Made by a program: the position numbers and the translations under genes
Notes under the pieces: generated by a model
The model's database searches: none
What the model saw: the letters and a program-made list of their open reading frames with translations, nothing else
Told to the model about the DNA's origin: nothing
Part shown: piece by piece, positions 38,822-49,394 of the stretch
How positions within the stretch are numbered: position 1 is the first letter of the stretch
Layout of the letters: each line of letters begins with the position of its first letter
DNA from: Muricea muricata
Taxonomy: Eukaryota; Cnidaria; Anthozoa; Malacalcyonacea; Plexauridae
Assembly: GCA_963855995.1 (NCBI GenBank)
Contig: OY979716.1
Coordinates: forward strand, 39,619,318 to 39,683,317
Direction of reading: 5' to 3'
DNA: 64,000 nt

Positions 38822-40147
38822 TTATATTATGTTTACTATATCGCTTACATACCAAATGCTTTCATGAGGAGGATTTTCTTCTACACTCGTGCTTTCACCT
38901 TGGTCCTGCAATGCTTCATCTGTTTCTCCATGTAACACATGTGGGCGTGGGGGTGTTGCACAAGGAAGGGTTTCGTTCAACATTGAAAATCCTGCAGTGT
39001 TGACTCCATTATCATCAGCCAATAGTTGAAGTGGCTCGTCACACTCAATTATATTCAAAATGCTCTTACTTGCATCATCAACCCGGTCTTCTGGCAGCCA
39101 AAGTTTCCCACTAATTGGTGATACAAGCTTATAATGCTCTGGAACCAATTGCAATGAACCTACCCAATCATACAATTGTATAATACTTGATCCTGGATAA
39201 AATGCACGGCTTATAATTCCTTGGGTCATATGTCTGACTGACACAAGTACATGATCTTCGCTTACATCTGGTTCTGGCAAGAGACGGGATTCTCTTATGC
39301 TCCTCAAAGATTCTTGGCGCTCAACATCGTTTCGTTTCTTCTCTGAAAGTAGCCTTTTTTCTTCATCCTTTTTTTGATCATTTCTCAAGGACTCTAAATA
39401 CTCTTGGTCTTGTTCTCGGATCAATATATCACGTTCATTATTTGTTTCAATAAAGCTTCTAAAGGTCTCCACCACTTGATCATCATCACTTTTCACTCTT
39501 TTACAGGGGTTTCCCCTCAGATTCATCTTCCTTTCAATATCGCTATCACTATGAAGAGTTTCGATTATTGGACTAGTTAGATAAACTCTAATTCTGGATT
39601 TAAACCCATTCTTTTCGGCGTAATTTCCCACCGTAAAAGCTACACCGTCTTCTTCCTTCTTTAATGTCTCACGTTGAAAATCAGCTAAGCCAAAAGTCAT
39701 TTCCTTTTCTTCACCAAATTGGCTCATTCCATTAGGGAAAAACCACGCTTTTCCAGCTTTGATCAACTCCTCATAGGTTGTTTCAGTTGTTGCAGATAGT
39801 TGTCGAGTACCTCCGCCTTTTTCAAGACCGACTCGTCTTGGTTTTTTGTCGTTGCTGCAATGTATCCAACCAAATAACACATTACGACTAACAGGCCGCT
39901 GGTTTCTGGATGTTTTGATCTGTTTCTCTTGCTTTGAGGTGGTTGCTTTACTTTTCTTAGGGTTGACGATTTCTTCAAGAAGCCTACGTTTCCTTTCTTC
40001 TTTTTCTTTTTCCAATTTAGTATCCTTCTGCTTCTTAATAAGGCGTTCGCAGTGATCTTTCAGTGATAGTCTAACGCCAAGTTCTTTAATTCCAAGTTCA
40101 TCCTTTAGTTGGTTATCACTTGCCAAGTAAACAGCATCAAATCCCAT
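38822..40147 (-). CDS. SAM-like/UBX-like transposon protein exon (441 aa)
   Basis: The frame opens with GFDAVYLASDNQLKDELGI ... GVRLSLKDHCERLIKK, the second half of a SAM domain; ATG 40147 directly follows TTGAATAG, an acceptor, so an upstream exon is likely. Then come a Lys/Glu coiled-coil, FGWIHCSNDKKPRRVGLEKGGGTRQL, a second coiled-coil (about residues 240-290), and a ubiquitin-like/UBX-type fold (VLVSVRHMTQGIISRAFYPG ... IIQLYDWVGSLQLVPEHYKL, about 300-350). SAM and UBX in front of HECT is the order I associate with G2E3-like transposon proteins. The protein could mimic or recruit the ubiquitin system. Frame intact over 1.3 kb. Confidence 0.65.
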   Translation of the reverse strand: MGFDAVYLASDNQLKDELGIKELGVRLSLKDHCERLIKKQKDTKLEKEKEERKRRLLEEIVNPKKSKATTSKQEKQIKTSRNQRPVSRNVLFGWIHCSNDKKPRRVGLEKGGGTRQLSATTETTYEELIKAGKAWFFPNGMSQFGEEKEMTFGLADFQRETLKKEEDGVAFTVGNYAEKNGFKSRIRVYLTSPIIETLHSDSDIERKMNLRGNPCKRVKSDDDQVVETFRSFIETNNERDILIREQDQEYLESLRNDQKKDEEKRLLSEKKRNDVERQESLRSIRESRLLPEPDVSEDHVLVSVRHMTQGIISRAFYPGSSIIQLYDWVGSLQLVPEHYKLVSPISGKLWLPEDRVDDASKSILNIIECDEPLQLLADDNGVNTAGFSMLNETLPCATPPRPHVLHGETDEALQDQGESTSVEENPPHESIWYVSDIVNII

Positions 40148-41363
40148 CTATTCAAAATAATTATACATACAAAAAAACTCATTAATATGCATGAACATGA
40201 AAACAATATGGGAAATTGTTACACAAAATCTGAAAACATCATGTTAATCACAAAATACAATAATAAAACAGCAAAATGTACAGTTGTTTGTTTTTCCCAG
40301 TCACAAATTGATTTAATTTATTTAATTTTCAAGTTTTACAAATATATGATAGGCTGACTCAGCTATAAATAGATTAAATGGGTGAAGGGTTGGGTGCATT
40401 AAAAGTATTTCTACCTGTACAATGATAACAGGACCCCCAAATGATTTGCTACACTTTGTCTCACATTTACTGTAGATGAAGAAAAATAACAGTCAACTGT
40501 AGTCAAATTTCTCCTGCCTTATATGTTTACTTAATATTTACATAAAAAATAAAAACCTTATATGAAAAATAACCACCCAAATCCTTCCCTACCCACTGAT
40601 TGGGTCAATTAGCTGTTCAACGTGCTTCCTCCAGCAAGAATGCAAACTGAGCCCTGTTTAGTACTGTTATCTTTATGATTTGATTAAGCGCCCTGTCTTC
40701 ACCAATGGTCACACTGTATAGCATATTGAGTATGCATCAATTCATACTGGGCACAGTGACTCAATTGCATGTATATATACATGTATTACCTACCTATGCA
40801 TTCTATGATAATTGTCTATTGGGCTGGGGGGGGGGGGGAGGAGGAGTGTCAAACAAGATTTTGTATTGCACATGCATGCATGTTGCATAGCAATGTAGAC
40901 AAGTCAAGTACTGCATAAGCTTTCAGAGGGGAGATAGTAAGCTTTTTGGTGTGCTGACAGCATTTCACGTTTGAGTAATGTTGTTTCAGGAAATTATTTA
41001 CTTTTAATTAAAATTGTTAATTAGATAACAATATTGTTGATTATCTTTAAATTCATTAATATTCAAATCAGAAAAAATCATTACAAGGGGATAAAATACA
41101 AGAAGAATACCAAGAGCTAATGACTATTATTACAAAACCCGTTTGGCTTCTATTAAAATTTATTCAAACAGGGCTACTTGGAGCCTACACATAGTACATA
41201 CCTTCTGCTTATGAAAATTTTCTATTACTTCTTTCCCAATTCCCTTCGGTTCCAGGAATTTACAAATCTTCACAAAACAAAGTGTAAAATAAATTAATCT
41301 ATTAAAATAATCTAGGTTTATAAATCGCACAAGGTTATATAACTTATATACAAAACATTAAAT
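40148..41363. other. Putative intron of the transposon gene
   Basis: AT-rich, with a poly-G run at about 40827-40838; no exon recognised. Confidence 0.4.
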
Positions 41364-41549
41364 TTAAATTATTTCATCCTTCGAATTGCTAACTAAACAC
41401 ACACGTTCAGTGCTTGTTGGATGATTTACTAATCGATTATGTTTGCAGATGTCTGTATTATACCTAAAATGACAAAAAAACCAAAAAGAAACAAGACTTA
41501 TAATGAATACATTTACCTCTTTCACTTCGTCCTCCATGCTTTCCGCCAT
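41364..41549 (-). CDS. Possible first exon of the leftward transposon gene
   Basis: ATG 41549 begins MAESMEDEVKE and is followed by a donor-like GTAAATG (41516). A TTTTAG acceptor near 41466 opens the segment YNTDICKHNRLVNHP. It lies just inside the right TIR array, as expected for the first exon of the SAM/UBX/HECT gene. Short, so tentative. Confidence 0.35.
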   Translation of the reverse strand: MAESMEDEVKEVNVFIISLVSFWFFCHFRYNTDICKHNRLVNHPTSTERVCLVSNSKDEII

Positions 41550-41604
41550 ATTGAGAGATTGTGCCCGCGATGGCGCGATTGCAGCAGCGGCAGAGTTTAA
41601 AAAA

Positions 41605-41833
41605 AAAGTTTGTGTTTCGAAAAAAGTTTGTGTTTCGAAAAAAAGTTTGTGTTTCGAAAAAAGTTTGCATTTAAAAAAAGTTTGTGTTTCGAAAAAAGTT
41701 TGTGTTTCGAAAAAAGTTTGTGTTCCGAAAAAAAGTTTGTGTTTCGAAAAAAGTTTGTGTTCCGAAAAAAGTTTGTGTTTCGAAAAAAGTTTGTGTTCCG
41801 AAAAAAAGTTTGTGTTTCGAAAAAAAGTTTGTG
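41605..41833. repeat. Right TIR array, inner part
   Basis: Tandem GTTTGTGTTTCGAAAAAA units with TTCC variants, inverse of 33480-33690. It is cut at TTTGTG (41828-41833) by the nested element and continues at 48604 with CTATACGAAAAAAAG. Confidence 0.85.
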
Positions 41834-42029
41834 AGTAGTATTACCCCCGTATGGCGCCGGAAGTAATTAGTATGCGCTGCTATATAGGGAAATGACGTCA
41901 TTGCAAAGATGTGCGCACGCTAGGATGTGCACACGCGAGAATATGCGCACGCAAGGATGTGCGCACGGTAGTATTCGGAAAAAACATATTTTTAGAAAAA
42001 TGTATTGAAACAATGAAAATTTTACAAAG

Positions 42030-42148
<119 letters not shown>

Positions 42149-42199
42149 CAAAGTATTTCACGAAGTATTAAGAGGTTTGTCATGCTGGTCTTGTAATGT

Positions 42200-42649
42200 T
42201 CACACGTCAGTCCAAATGCACCCACAGTATGTAGCTTGTCCGCATTCCAGGACGACGTCAATGGATAACCGGCAGAGCACTGATCGGAGTCGCATTATAC
42301 ATTCTGCATGTATTGTTGTATGGCAACAACTGGTTATCATAAGCTGTTCGTTGTTCTTTTTTTCCAAACACAAAAAACATAGTTCATTGTCCGGAAATAA
42401 TGTCCTGCAATAGCCACAGCGTACTGTCTCGTCGACCACGGACGATGCTGCCCAATATCTAAAACACTCACAGTGAGCACCTTGGTGACAACACGGTGTA
42501 TTCATAGCGAGTACCTCTTCGGCCTCGATACCTTCAAAACAGAAATGGCATTGCTTTTCTTCTATACCGTTTTCCGATGTGCGCACGTTGTGGTGCGTGT
42601 ACGCGAGGAAGCCCATACTGTATATCAGTCTTAATTTCAGAACAGTCAT
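42200..42649 (-). CDS. Tandem RING-type zinc protein (149 aa), left-arm copy
   Basis: Two Cys/His clusters: CHFC...[14 protein letters not shown]...CGYC (about residues 34-84) and CFLC...[11 protein letters not shown] (about 92-118). The 'C-x2-C ... CCH-x3-H-x-x-C ... C-x2-C' spacing is RING-like, so E3 ubiquitin ligase or protein-binding activity is likely. It reads outward toward the element end, about 370 bp from it. The right-arm twin at 47757-48206 differs at two residues (G/S after MS-, C/S near the end). Both copies are open, which argues for selection or recent arm homogenisation. Confidence 0.7.
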   Translation of the reverse strand: MTVLKLRLIYSMGFLAYTHHNVRTSENGIEEKQCHFCFEGIEAEEVLAMNTPCCHQGAHCECFRYWAASSVVDETVRCGYCRTLFPDNELCFLCLEKKNNEQLMITSCCHTTIHAECIMRLRSVLCRLSIDVVLECGQATYCGCIWTDV

Positions 42650-43540
42650 GATAATATTGATGAAAAATTTTTGATCAGGGGTCGGTTGTATAAAAACGTA
42701 GTTAGTTTAGTTAAGCATGATTAACGTTAGTCATTGTAGCTAGACCTTAAATATGATTAGTTAGCTAACACACCGCTGGCTAATAATGTTTCACTAATAA
42801 TTGTTCAATAAGATCCACAGAGTGACCCCTGTTGCGTAGGTTATACAGTAATATTCTGGTAAAACTTTTTATCATGGCGTTGCTGGAATATTTTAACGAC
42901 GATTTTGAAGTTAACGACAATCTATTAAGGCGTAGTTTACTTTACCGACGTTTTAGATATAGGTAAATACTGACGAGGAGGGATTAATGTCAGACAAGGA
43001 CACGAGGCACGCATCGTCTGAGGGCAATATAATCACATAAACCCCGACTTTCGTAACGTACTTAGTTTATTTTTGAGGAGGTTTTCTAACAAGAATCTTT
43101 TGACTTTAAACAATTAAAGTCGAGGTTCTTCAGGATTTTTCCACAAGTTTCATCTAATTATTTATTTAAGGTAAATAACCTGGGTATACTCCGCGGTACA
43201 TCAAAAAAAAAAAAACCCGACACAAAACTTAAATAAGCTAAGATTAATGCAAATTACTTCTTATTATACAGCCGGTCTAATTGCGGGGTTAAAGTTAACG
43301 ATTATTCAACTATAAAGTAGTGATTAAAAAAGTGGTTAGGAGTTTCATACAACCGGCCATGGGGTTTAAAGTTGTAGTATCACAATGCCTTATTAAAATC
43401 TTACTATAGGAATGAATGAATTTATTGAAAAATATCTATTAAATATATTGAAGCACTATATTACAGGAGACAAGAATTATATCTGTAACTATGTAAAATT
43501 GTAAAAATTACTGTCTTAGAATTTTTAACAAAAGTCTGTT
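42650..43540. other. Arm DNA without recognised gene (left)
   Basis: AT-rich, mirrored by 46864-47756. Includes TTAGTTTAGTTAAGC-type promoter-like AT DNA before the RING gene and a poly-A run. No coding signal. Confidence 0.5.
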
Positions 43541-43556
43541 TCATTTTAATAAAGTA

Positions 43557-43672
43557 TCAAAGAACTGGTCTACATCGAAGTCGGTTGACTCCGACAGCGA
43601 GTCGTCCCATACTATATCGTCGTCCCACTCCAGATCTAGCAAAAAGTCGTTTGCTGCGGGCAGTTTCAAAAG
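43557..43672 (-). CDS. Acidic C-terminal exon, left arm
   Basis: Mirror copy of 46751-46863. After a CTGCCCGCAG acceptor the frame reads NDFLLDLEWDDDIVWDDSL and ends FDVDQFFDTLLK. One residue differs from the right copy (SLSEST versus SLLEST). The short acidic/aromatic segment resembles transactivation- or docking-type peptides; its first exon is unknown. Confidence 0.4.
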
Positions 43673-43842
43673 AAGGAAAAAGGGGGTATGGCGAATGCGA
43701 AATTGTACTGATTTTGGAGCAAAATATTGTTGCGAGGTTTGTTTGCATACATGAATACGGACACAGATTAACGTTTGCAATATTTTATTATGTAAAGTAT
43801 TACGATAGAATAGAAATACAGTGTGGAGCCTTCTTTCATACA

Positions 43843-44283
43843 CTAATTAAATATATAAACTGTATTTGAACAAAGTTTGTTCAATTCGACTTTCTTCGTT
43901 TCTGTCGTGTGTTGACTAGTGTTCCCGGGCTCGGATGCGGCCGTGCGTACGGGAGCGTTTGTCATTTTTTCTTCTTGCTTTGTTAAATCACTTCCCTTCT
44001 TTTCCGCACCGAGTGTGGTGGCCATTTCTATTTTCTTGGCTTCTTTTTCACCTCCAGAAGGCTGAGGTTGGTCAGTGTACGGATGCCATGACGACACCCT
44101 GGCTTGCTTACGATAGGGTTTTCTCTCTTTGGAAGATAAGCCATGCACTTGGTGAAGATGTGTACTGATATTTTTTAAATCAGGTCGTCCGCAAACCGGA
44201 CAGGTCTGGCGAAATCGTCTCGGCATGACCGCTATCGTAAATGATCCATGTTTGCATGCAAGTTGACCTTTACATGACCACAA
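43843..44283 (-). CDS. C2H2-type zinc-finger protein (146 aa), left-arm copy
   Basis: CPVCGRPDLKNISTHLHQVH forms one C-x2-C-x12-H-x4-H finger, followed by GLSSKERKPYRKQA and a Lys/Thr/Gln-rich disordered tail. The finger-plus-'GLSSxERKPxxxxA' pattern is one I have seen in many cnidarian mobile-element ORFs. The twin at 46121-46561 differs at one residue (MPRR/VPRR). DNA or RNA binding is the likely role. It may continue through splicing into the acidic exon just downstream. Confidence 0.6.
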   Translation of the reverse strand: MWSCKGQLACKHGSFTIAVMPRRFRQTCPVCGRPDLKNISTHLHQVHGLSSKERKPYRKQARVSSWHPYTDQPQPSGGEKEAKKIEMATTLGAEKKGSDLTKQEEKMTNAPVRTAASEPGNTSQHTTETKKVELNKLCSNTVYIFN

Positions 44284-44344
44284 CTCTCTCAGGAGACACT
44301 TTCCTTAGCGTCCTGCATAAGAAGACTGTGTTCCTTGCATAAAT

Positions 44345-44720
44345 TTGCCAATTGTTTTGCTGCTAATTTTCCTTAGGGGACGCAAGGACGTGGGGACTTT
44401 ATTGCGGGACATTTTTTATGTGTCCCGCTCAAAGGGACACTCTGACGGGACACATTTTTCGCGTCTCCGTGTCCCTTGCGTCAATTTGCTAATTGTTTTG
44501 CAATGTCGGCAACTTTTCCTTAAGGGACGCAAGGACTAAAGGAGTAAGTAAGTAAGTAAAAACTTTATAGGACTTTATTGCGGGACATTTTTTATGTGTC
44601 CCGTTGAGCGGGACTCTGACGGGACACTTTTTTCGCGTCTCCGTGTCCCTTGCGTCAATTTGCTAATTGTTTTGCAATGTCGGCAACTTTTTCTTAAGGG
44701 ACGCAAGGACTAAAGGACTT
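44345..44720. repeat. Tandem GGGACGCAAGGAC / GGGACAC units, left
   Basis: Two to three copies of a roughly 150-bp unit (TTGCTAATTGTTTTGCAATG, TCGGCAAC, GGGACGCAAGGAC, ACTTTATTGCGGGACATTTT). Inverse copies lie at 45780-46040. Marks the inner end of the arms. Confidence 0.75.
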
Positions 44721-44748
44721 TATTGCGGGGCATTTTTCAAGCGTCCCG

Positions 44749-45579
44749 ATGTCCTTGGTGCCACTTTGGTGCATTTACCGGGACAGATTTTTGCTCTTGA
44801 GCAATGTCAAGAACCTTTTTCGTGCAGGGACACATGTATGTGTCCCGTTGGAAGAGACTTCCTCGAACCATTTAGCAGACATTCATCAACTATCGGCTGT
44901 AGAAAGGAAATATTATCTTTCTGGAGCCAAATATCTAAGTGATCCAGAAAAACCAGGAGACATGTCGAGTCGAAAAAGAATGCGGAGTGACTCGGAGGAC
45001 GACATGTCAACAGTAGCACGTGATGAGGAGTCTGAAGAAGAAATGTCGAGTCCTAAAAGAATGCGAAATGAATCCGACGATGAAACGTCAACAGTTTCGA
45101 ACAAAGATATTTTCAGTTCATCGGACGACGACAAAGGTTCCGAAGGGACTGACGACGCTAGTAATGAAGGCGAAAGTTCCGAAGAGACTGACGACTCTGA
45201 CGAGGAGGCCGATCCCTGGAGAGCATTAATAGACGAAGCAACGGCGGAACTTCATACAAAGCACAGTGAACTTGTGCAAAGTTTTGAAAATGAAGGATTT
45301 AGCGAAATTGACGCGAAGAAACAAGCCTTTGCGGCTATTTTACCCGAGCTTCGAAAGGAATTAGGAAATGTTTATATGGATCGCCTGCAATGGATGACGC
45401 AAATGAAAAGGGATCCTGTACATAGAAAAATAATGAAAACCAGACATGCATTTGTTGCCGAAGATGAGTTTGATCCTGACGAAGCTTTGGTTGCAGCTGT
45501 TAAAAAGAGAAAATTTCTCTTGGAACGTATGCTAGAAGACAGACAACACTTCCCCGACGAAGATGATGATGATGATTGA
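44749..45579 (+). CDS. Acidic protein of the unique centre (276 aa, or 205 from the internal Met)
   Basis: The only gene in the unpaired centre. ATG 44962 (MSSRKRMRSDSEDDMS) may be the real start; the upstream 71 residues, including SAVERKYYLSGAKYLSDPEK, could be an earlier exon end. Two near-repeats (MSSRKRMRSDSEDDMSTV / MSSPKRMRNESDDETSTV) and a long Asp/Glu/Ser stretch are followed by a helical domain: WRALIDEATAELHTKHSELV, AFAAILPELRKELGNVYMDR, DPVHRKIMKTRHAF, DEALVAAVKKRKFLLERML. Proteins with this domain are frequent in cnidarian genomes; I know no function. It ends in a poly-Asp tail from a GAT run. Confidence 0.65.
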   Translation: MSLVPLWCIYRDRFLLLSNVKNLFRAGTHVCVPLEETSSNHLADIHQLSAVERKYYLSGAKYLSDPEKPGDMSSRKRMRSDSEDDMSTVARDEESEEEMSSPKRMRNESDDETSTVSNKDIFSSSDDDKGSEGTDDASNEGESSEETDDSDEEADPWRALIDEATAELHTKHSELVQSFENEGFSEIDAKKQAFAAILPELRKELGNVYMDRLQWMTQMKRDPVHRKIMKTRHAFVAEDEFDPDEALVAAVKKRKFLLERMLEDRQHFPDEDDDDD

Positions 45580-45779
45580 TGATGAAGACAACGCTTGCGT
45601 GCCTTATGGATTAAGAAATGAATTACATTATCATTATCGTTAATTAATACTACATATGTTATACTACAAATAAAACAGTTGAAACAGGCGTATTGTTTGA
45701 TCAGTGTTTGAGTTCAATTATCACTCCCCTGCACCAGTCCCTTCGTGTTGGACGCCAAATTCAGGAAAACGATTGGTTA

Positions 45780-46040
45780 AAACGGGACATCGGGACGCGA
45801 AAGAGTGTCCCGTCAGAGTGTCTCGTTGTGCGGGACACATAAAAAATGTCCCGCAATAAAGTCCTTTAGTCTTGCGTCCCTTAAGGAAAAGTTGCCGACA
45901 TTGCAAAACAATTAGCAAATTGACGCAAGGGACACGGAGACGCGAAAAAAGTGTCCCGTCAGAGTGTCCCTTTGAGCGGGACACATAAAAAATGTCCCGC
46001 AATAAAGTCCCCACGTCCTTGCGTCCCCTAAGGAAAATTA
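45780..46040. repeat. Tandem GGGACGCAAGGAC / GGGACAC units, right
   Basis: Inverse of the left block (44345-44640), with one unit altered (TGTCTCGTTGTGCGGGACAC). Confidence 0.75.
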
Positions 46041-46120
46041 GCAGCAAAACAATTGGCAAATTTATGCAAGGAACACAGTCTTCTTATGCAGGACGCTAAG
46101 GAAAGTGTCTCCTGAGAGAG

Positions 46121-46561
46121 TTGTGGTCATGTAAAGGTCAACTTGCATGCAAACATGGATCATTTACGATAGCGGTCGTGCCGAGACGATTTCGCCAGAC
46201 CTGTCCGGTTTGCGGACGACCTGATTTAAAAAATATCAGTACACATCTTCACCAAGTGCATGGCTTATCTTCTAAAGAGAGAAAACCCTATCGTAAGCAA
46301 GCCAGGGTGTCGTCATGGCATCCGTACACTGACCAACCTCAGCCTTCTGGAGGTGAAAAAGAAGCCAAGAAAATAGAAATGGCCACCACACTCGGTGCGG
46401 AAAAGAAGGGAAGTGATTTAACAAAGCAAGAAGAAAAAATGACAAACGCTCCCGTACGCACGGCCGCATCCGAGCCCGGGAACACTAGTCAACACACGAC
46501 AGAAACGAAGAAAGTCGAATTGAACAAACTTTGTTCAAATACAGTTTATATATTTAATTAG
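46121..46561 (+). CDS. C2H2-type zinc-finger protein (146 aa), right-arm copy
   Basis: Mirror of 43843-44283. The finger CPVCGRPDLKNISTHLHQVH and the basic linker are unchanged; the only difference noted is V for M before PRRFRQ. Reads outward. Ends NTVYIFN just before the acidic exon region. Confidence 0.6.
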   Translation: MWSCKGQLACKHGSFTIAVVPRRFRQTCPVCGRPDLKNISTHLHQVHGLSSKERKPYRKQARVSSWHPYTDQPQPSGGEKEAKKIEMATTLGAEKKGSDLTKQEEKMTNAPVRTAASEPGNTSQHTTETKKVELNKLCSNTVYIFN

Positions 46562-46750
46562 TGTATGAAAGAAGGCTCCACACTGTATTTCTATTCTATC
46601 GTAATACTTTACATAATAAAATATTGCAAACGTTAATCTGTGTCCGTATTCATGTATGCAAACAAACCTCGCAACAATATTTTGCTCCAAAATCAGTACA
46701 ATTTCGCATTCGCCATACCCCCTTTTTCCTTCTTTTGAAACTGCCCGCAG

Positions 46751-46863
46751 CAAACGACTTTTTGCTAGATCTGGAGTGGGACGACGATATAGTATGGGAC
46801 GACTCGCTGTTGGAATCAACCGACTTCGATGTAGACCAGTTCTTTGATACTTTATTAAAATGA
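46751..46863 (+). CDS. Acidic C-terminal exon, right arm
   Basis: Follows a pyrimidine tract and acceptor TTTCCTTCTTTTGAAACTG-CCCGCAG. Reads NDFLLDLEWDDDIVWDDSLL to FDTLLK and a stop at 46863. No ATG opens the wider frame (it would start with GTG at 46561), so an exon is more likely than a whole gene. Confidence 0.4.
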
Positions 46864-47756
46864 AACAGACTTTTGTTAAAAATTCTAAGACAGTAATTTT
46901 TACAATTTTACATAGTTACAGATATAATTCTTGTCTCCTGTAATATAGTGCTTCAATATATTTAATAGATATTTTTCAATAAATTCATTCATTCCTATAG
47001 TAAGATTTTAATAAGGCATTGTGATACTACAACTTTAAACCCCATGGCCGGTTGTATGAAACTCCTAACCACTTTTTTAATCACTACTTTATAGTTGAAT
47101 AATCGTTAACTTTAACCCCGCAATTAGACCGGCTGTATAATAAGAAGTAATTTGCATTAATCTTAGCTTATTTAAGTTTTGTGTCGGGTTTTTTTTTTTT
47201 TTGATGTACCGCGGAGTATACCCAGGTTATTTACCTTAAATAAATAATTAGATGAAACTTGTGGAAAAATCCTGAAGAACCTCGACTTTAATTGTTTAAA
47301 GTCAAAAGATTCTTGTTAGAAAACCTCCTCAAAAATAAACTAAGTACGTTACGAAAGTCGGGGTTTATGTGATTATATTGCTCTCAGACGATGCGTGCCT
47401 CGGGGTCTTTGTATGACATTAATCCCTCCTCGTCAGTATTTACCTATATCTAAAACGTCGGTAAAGTAAACTACGCCTTAATAGATTGTCGTTAACTTCA
47501 AAACCGTCGTTAAAATATTCCAGCAACGCCATAATAAAAAGTTTTACTAGAATATTACTGTATAACCTACGCAACAGGGGTCACTCTGTGGATCTTATTG
47601 AACAATTATTAGTGAAACATTATTAGCCAGCGGTGTGTTAGCTAACTAATCATATTTAAGGTCTAGCTACAATGACTAACGTTAATCATGCTCAACTAAA
47701 CTAACTACGTTTTTATACAACCGACCCCTGATCAAAAATTTTTCATCAATATTATC
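46864..47756. other. Arm DNA without recognised gene (right)
   Basis: Mirror of 42650-43540; contains CTAACTAATC/GTTAGCTAAC-type AT DNA upstream of the RING gene. No coding signal. Confidence 0.5.
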
Positions 47757-48206
47757 ATGACTGTTCTGAAATTAAGACTGATATACAGTATGAGCTTCCT
47801 CGCGTACACGCACCACAACGTGCGCACATCGGAAAACGGTATAGAAGAAAAGCAATGCCATTTCTGTTTTGAAGGTATCGAGGCCGAAGAGGTACTCGCT
47901 ATGAATACACCGTGTTGTCACCAAGGTGCTCACTGTGAGTGTTTTAGATATTGGGCAGCATCGTCCGTGGTCGACGAGACAGTACGCTGTGGCTATTGCA
48001 GGACATTATTTCCGGACAATGAACTATGTTTTTTGTGTTTGGAAAAAAAGAACAACGAACAGCTTATGATAACCAGTTGTTGCCATACAACAATACATGC
48101 AGAATGTATAATGCGACTCCGATCAGTGCTCTCCCGGTTATCCATTGACGTCGTCCTGGAATGCGGACAAGCTACATACTGTGGGTGCATTTGGACTGAC
48201 GTGTGA
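47757..48206 (+). CDS. Tandem RING-type zinc protein (149 aa), right-arm copy
   Basis: Mirror of 42200-42649, with [23 protein letters not shown] and [11 protein letters not shown] in the same order. All presumed metal ligands are kept; the C-to-S change (VLSRLS) lies outside the clusters. Reads outward to the right end. The start ATG follows TCAATATTATC. Confidence 0.7.
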   Translation: MTVLKLRLIYSMSFLAYTHHNVRTSENGIEEKQCHFCFEGIEAEEVLAMNTPCCHQGAHCECFRYWAASSVVDETVRCGYCRTLFPDNELCFLCLEKKNNEQLMITSCCHTTIHAECIMRLRSVLSRLSIDVVLECGQATYCGCIWTDV

Positions 48207-48257
48207 ACATTACAAGACCAGCATGACAAACCTCTTAATACTTCGTGAAATACTTTG

Positions 48258-48399
<142 letters not shown>

Positions 48400-48603
48400 A
48401 CTTTGTAAAATTTTCATTGTTTCAATACATTTTTCTAAAAATATGTTTTTTCCGAATACTACCGTGCGCACATCCTTGCGTGCGCATATTCTCGCGTGTG
48501 CACATCCTAGCGTGCGCACATCTTCGCAATGACGTCATTTCCCTATATAGCAGCGCATACTAATTACTTCCGGCGCCATACGGGGGGTAATACTACTTTT
48601 GTG

Positions 48604-48714
48604 CTATACGAAAAAAAGTTTGTGCTATACGAAAAAAAGTTTGTGTAACAAAGAAAATGTTTGCTTTAATAAAAAAAAAGTGTGTACTATCAGTGGCACT
48701 TCCAGGGCTCCGTA
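48604..48714. repeat. Right TIR, outer part
   Basis: Two CTATACGAAAAAAAGTTTGTG units, then TAACAAAGAAAATGTTTGC, an A run, and GTGTGTACTATCAGTGGCAC to the end. Inverse of 33351-33475. Confidence 0.85.
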
Positions 48715-48720
48715 GAAGAC

Positions 48721-49394
48721 AGTCTTGCATTTACAAAACATAAACTTACTCTGGAATTTAAACAGTGAATAGACTGGATGAGTACGGCTACGCCGGCCTT
48801 TATAAAGCATTAAACACACACAAGTATAAATACGCATTATTAACAAACTTGCCTTGTGTTTCACGCCATAGTCAATTGTTGGCGCTTCTCTGTATTTTCC
48901 CGAATTAATCTGTCTTCAATCTTCTTCCGCAGTCTCCTCGAGACTTTGTCGTCGTCTACGTTCGTTTCGCCTTGCTAAACGTTCTGCTTCCTCGTTTTCT
49001 TTTCGCTGCTTGCTTGACTCCATATTTGTTGACCTGATAAATGCTTTTTATCTACTTTTTACAACAATAATTGTTGTTAAAGTTCCCAAAACTTTTTGCA
49101 AAAGTACAAAATATTATAGTGCAAAAAGCTAACTAAAGTTAAATATTTGCTGACAGTTGAATAACTTGAATTCGTGATTAATCAATCAACAATAAATTTT
49201 AAATCTGGCCAATCAGTGTTAGCCATCATGATAGTCCGCCATATTGTTGAGATCAGTGAGGATGACGACGTCATGACATACCATTTTTACTACCTAACTA
49301 CCACGAGCAACGACTTTTAACTCCCCTAATACGAAATTAGTAACCCTCGCCCGGGCTTACGCCCGGAACGGCACTTCGCGCCGTTGGATCGGGG
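48721..49394. other. Non-coding DNA right of the transposon
   Basis: Apart from the Arg/Glu-rich short frame, the only structure is GC-rich short hairpins at about 49348-49394 (GCCCGGGCTTACGCCCGG and AACGGCACTTCGCGCCGTT), possibly the end of an element. Confidence 0.4.
48916..49023 (-). CDS. Short Arg/Glu-rich exon of mobile-element type
   Basis: From ATG 49023-49021: MESSKQRKENEEAERLARRN, then ERRRRQSLEETAEED and a TGA. Strings of 'E-x-R-L-A-R-R-x-x-x-R-R-R' are common at the N-termini of proteins of large metazoan elements (often beside PIF1-like helicases). It is too short to assign and is cut off from any other exon. Confidence 0.3.
   Translation of the reverse strand: MESSKQRKENEEAERLARRNERRRRQSLEETAEED

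Noticed and set aside
46561-46750. 5' part of the 100-aa frame in each palindrome arm
   Set aside because: No ATG in frame and no protein-like content before the CCCGCAG acceptor; only the 3' exon part is kept.
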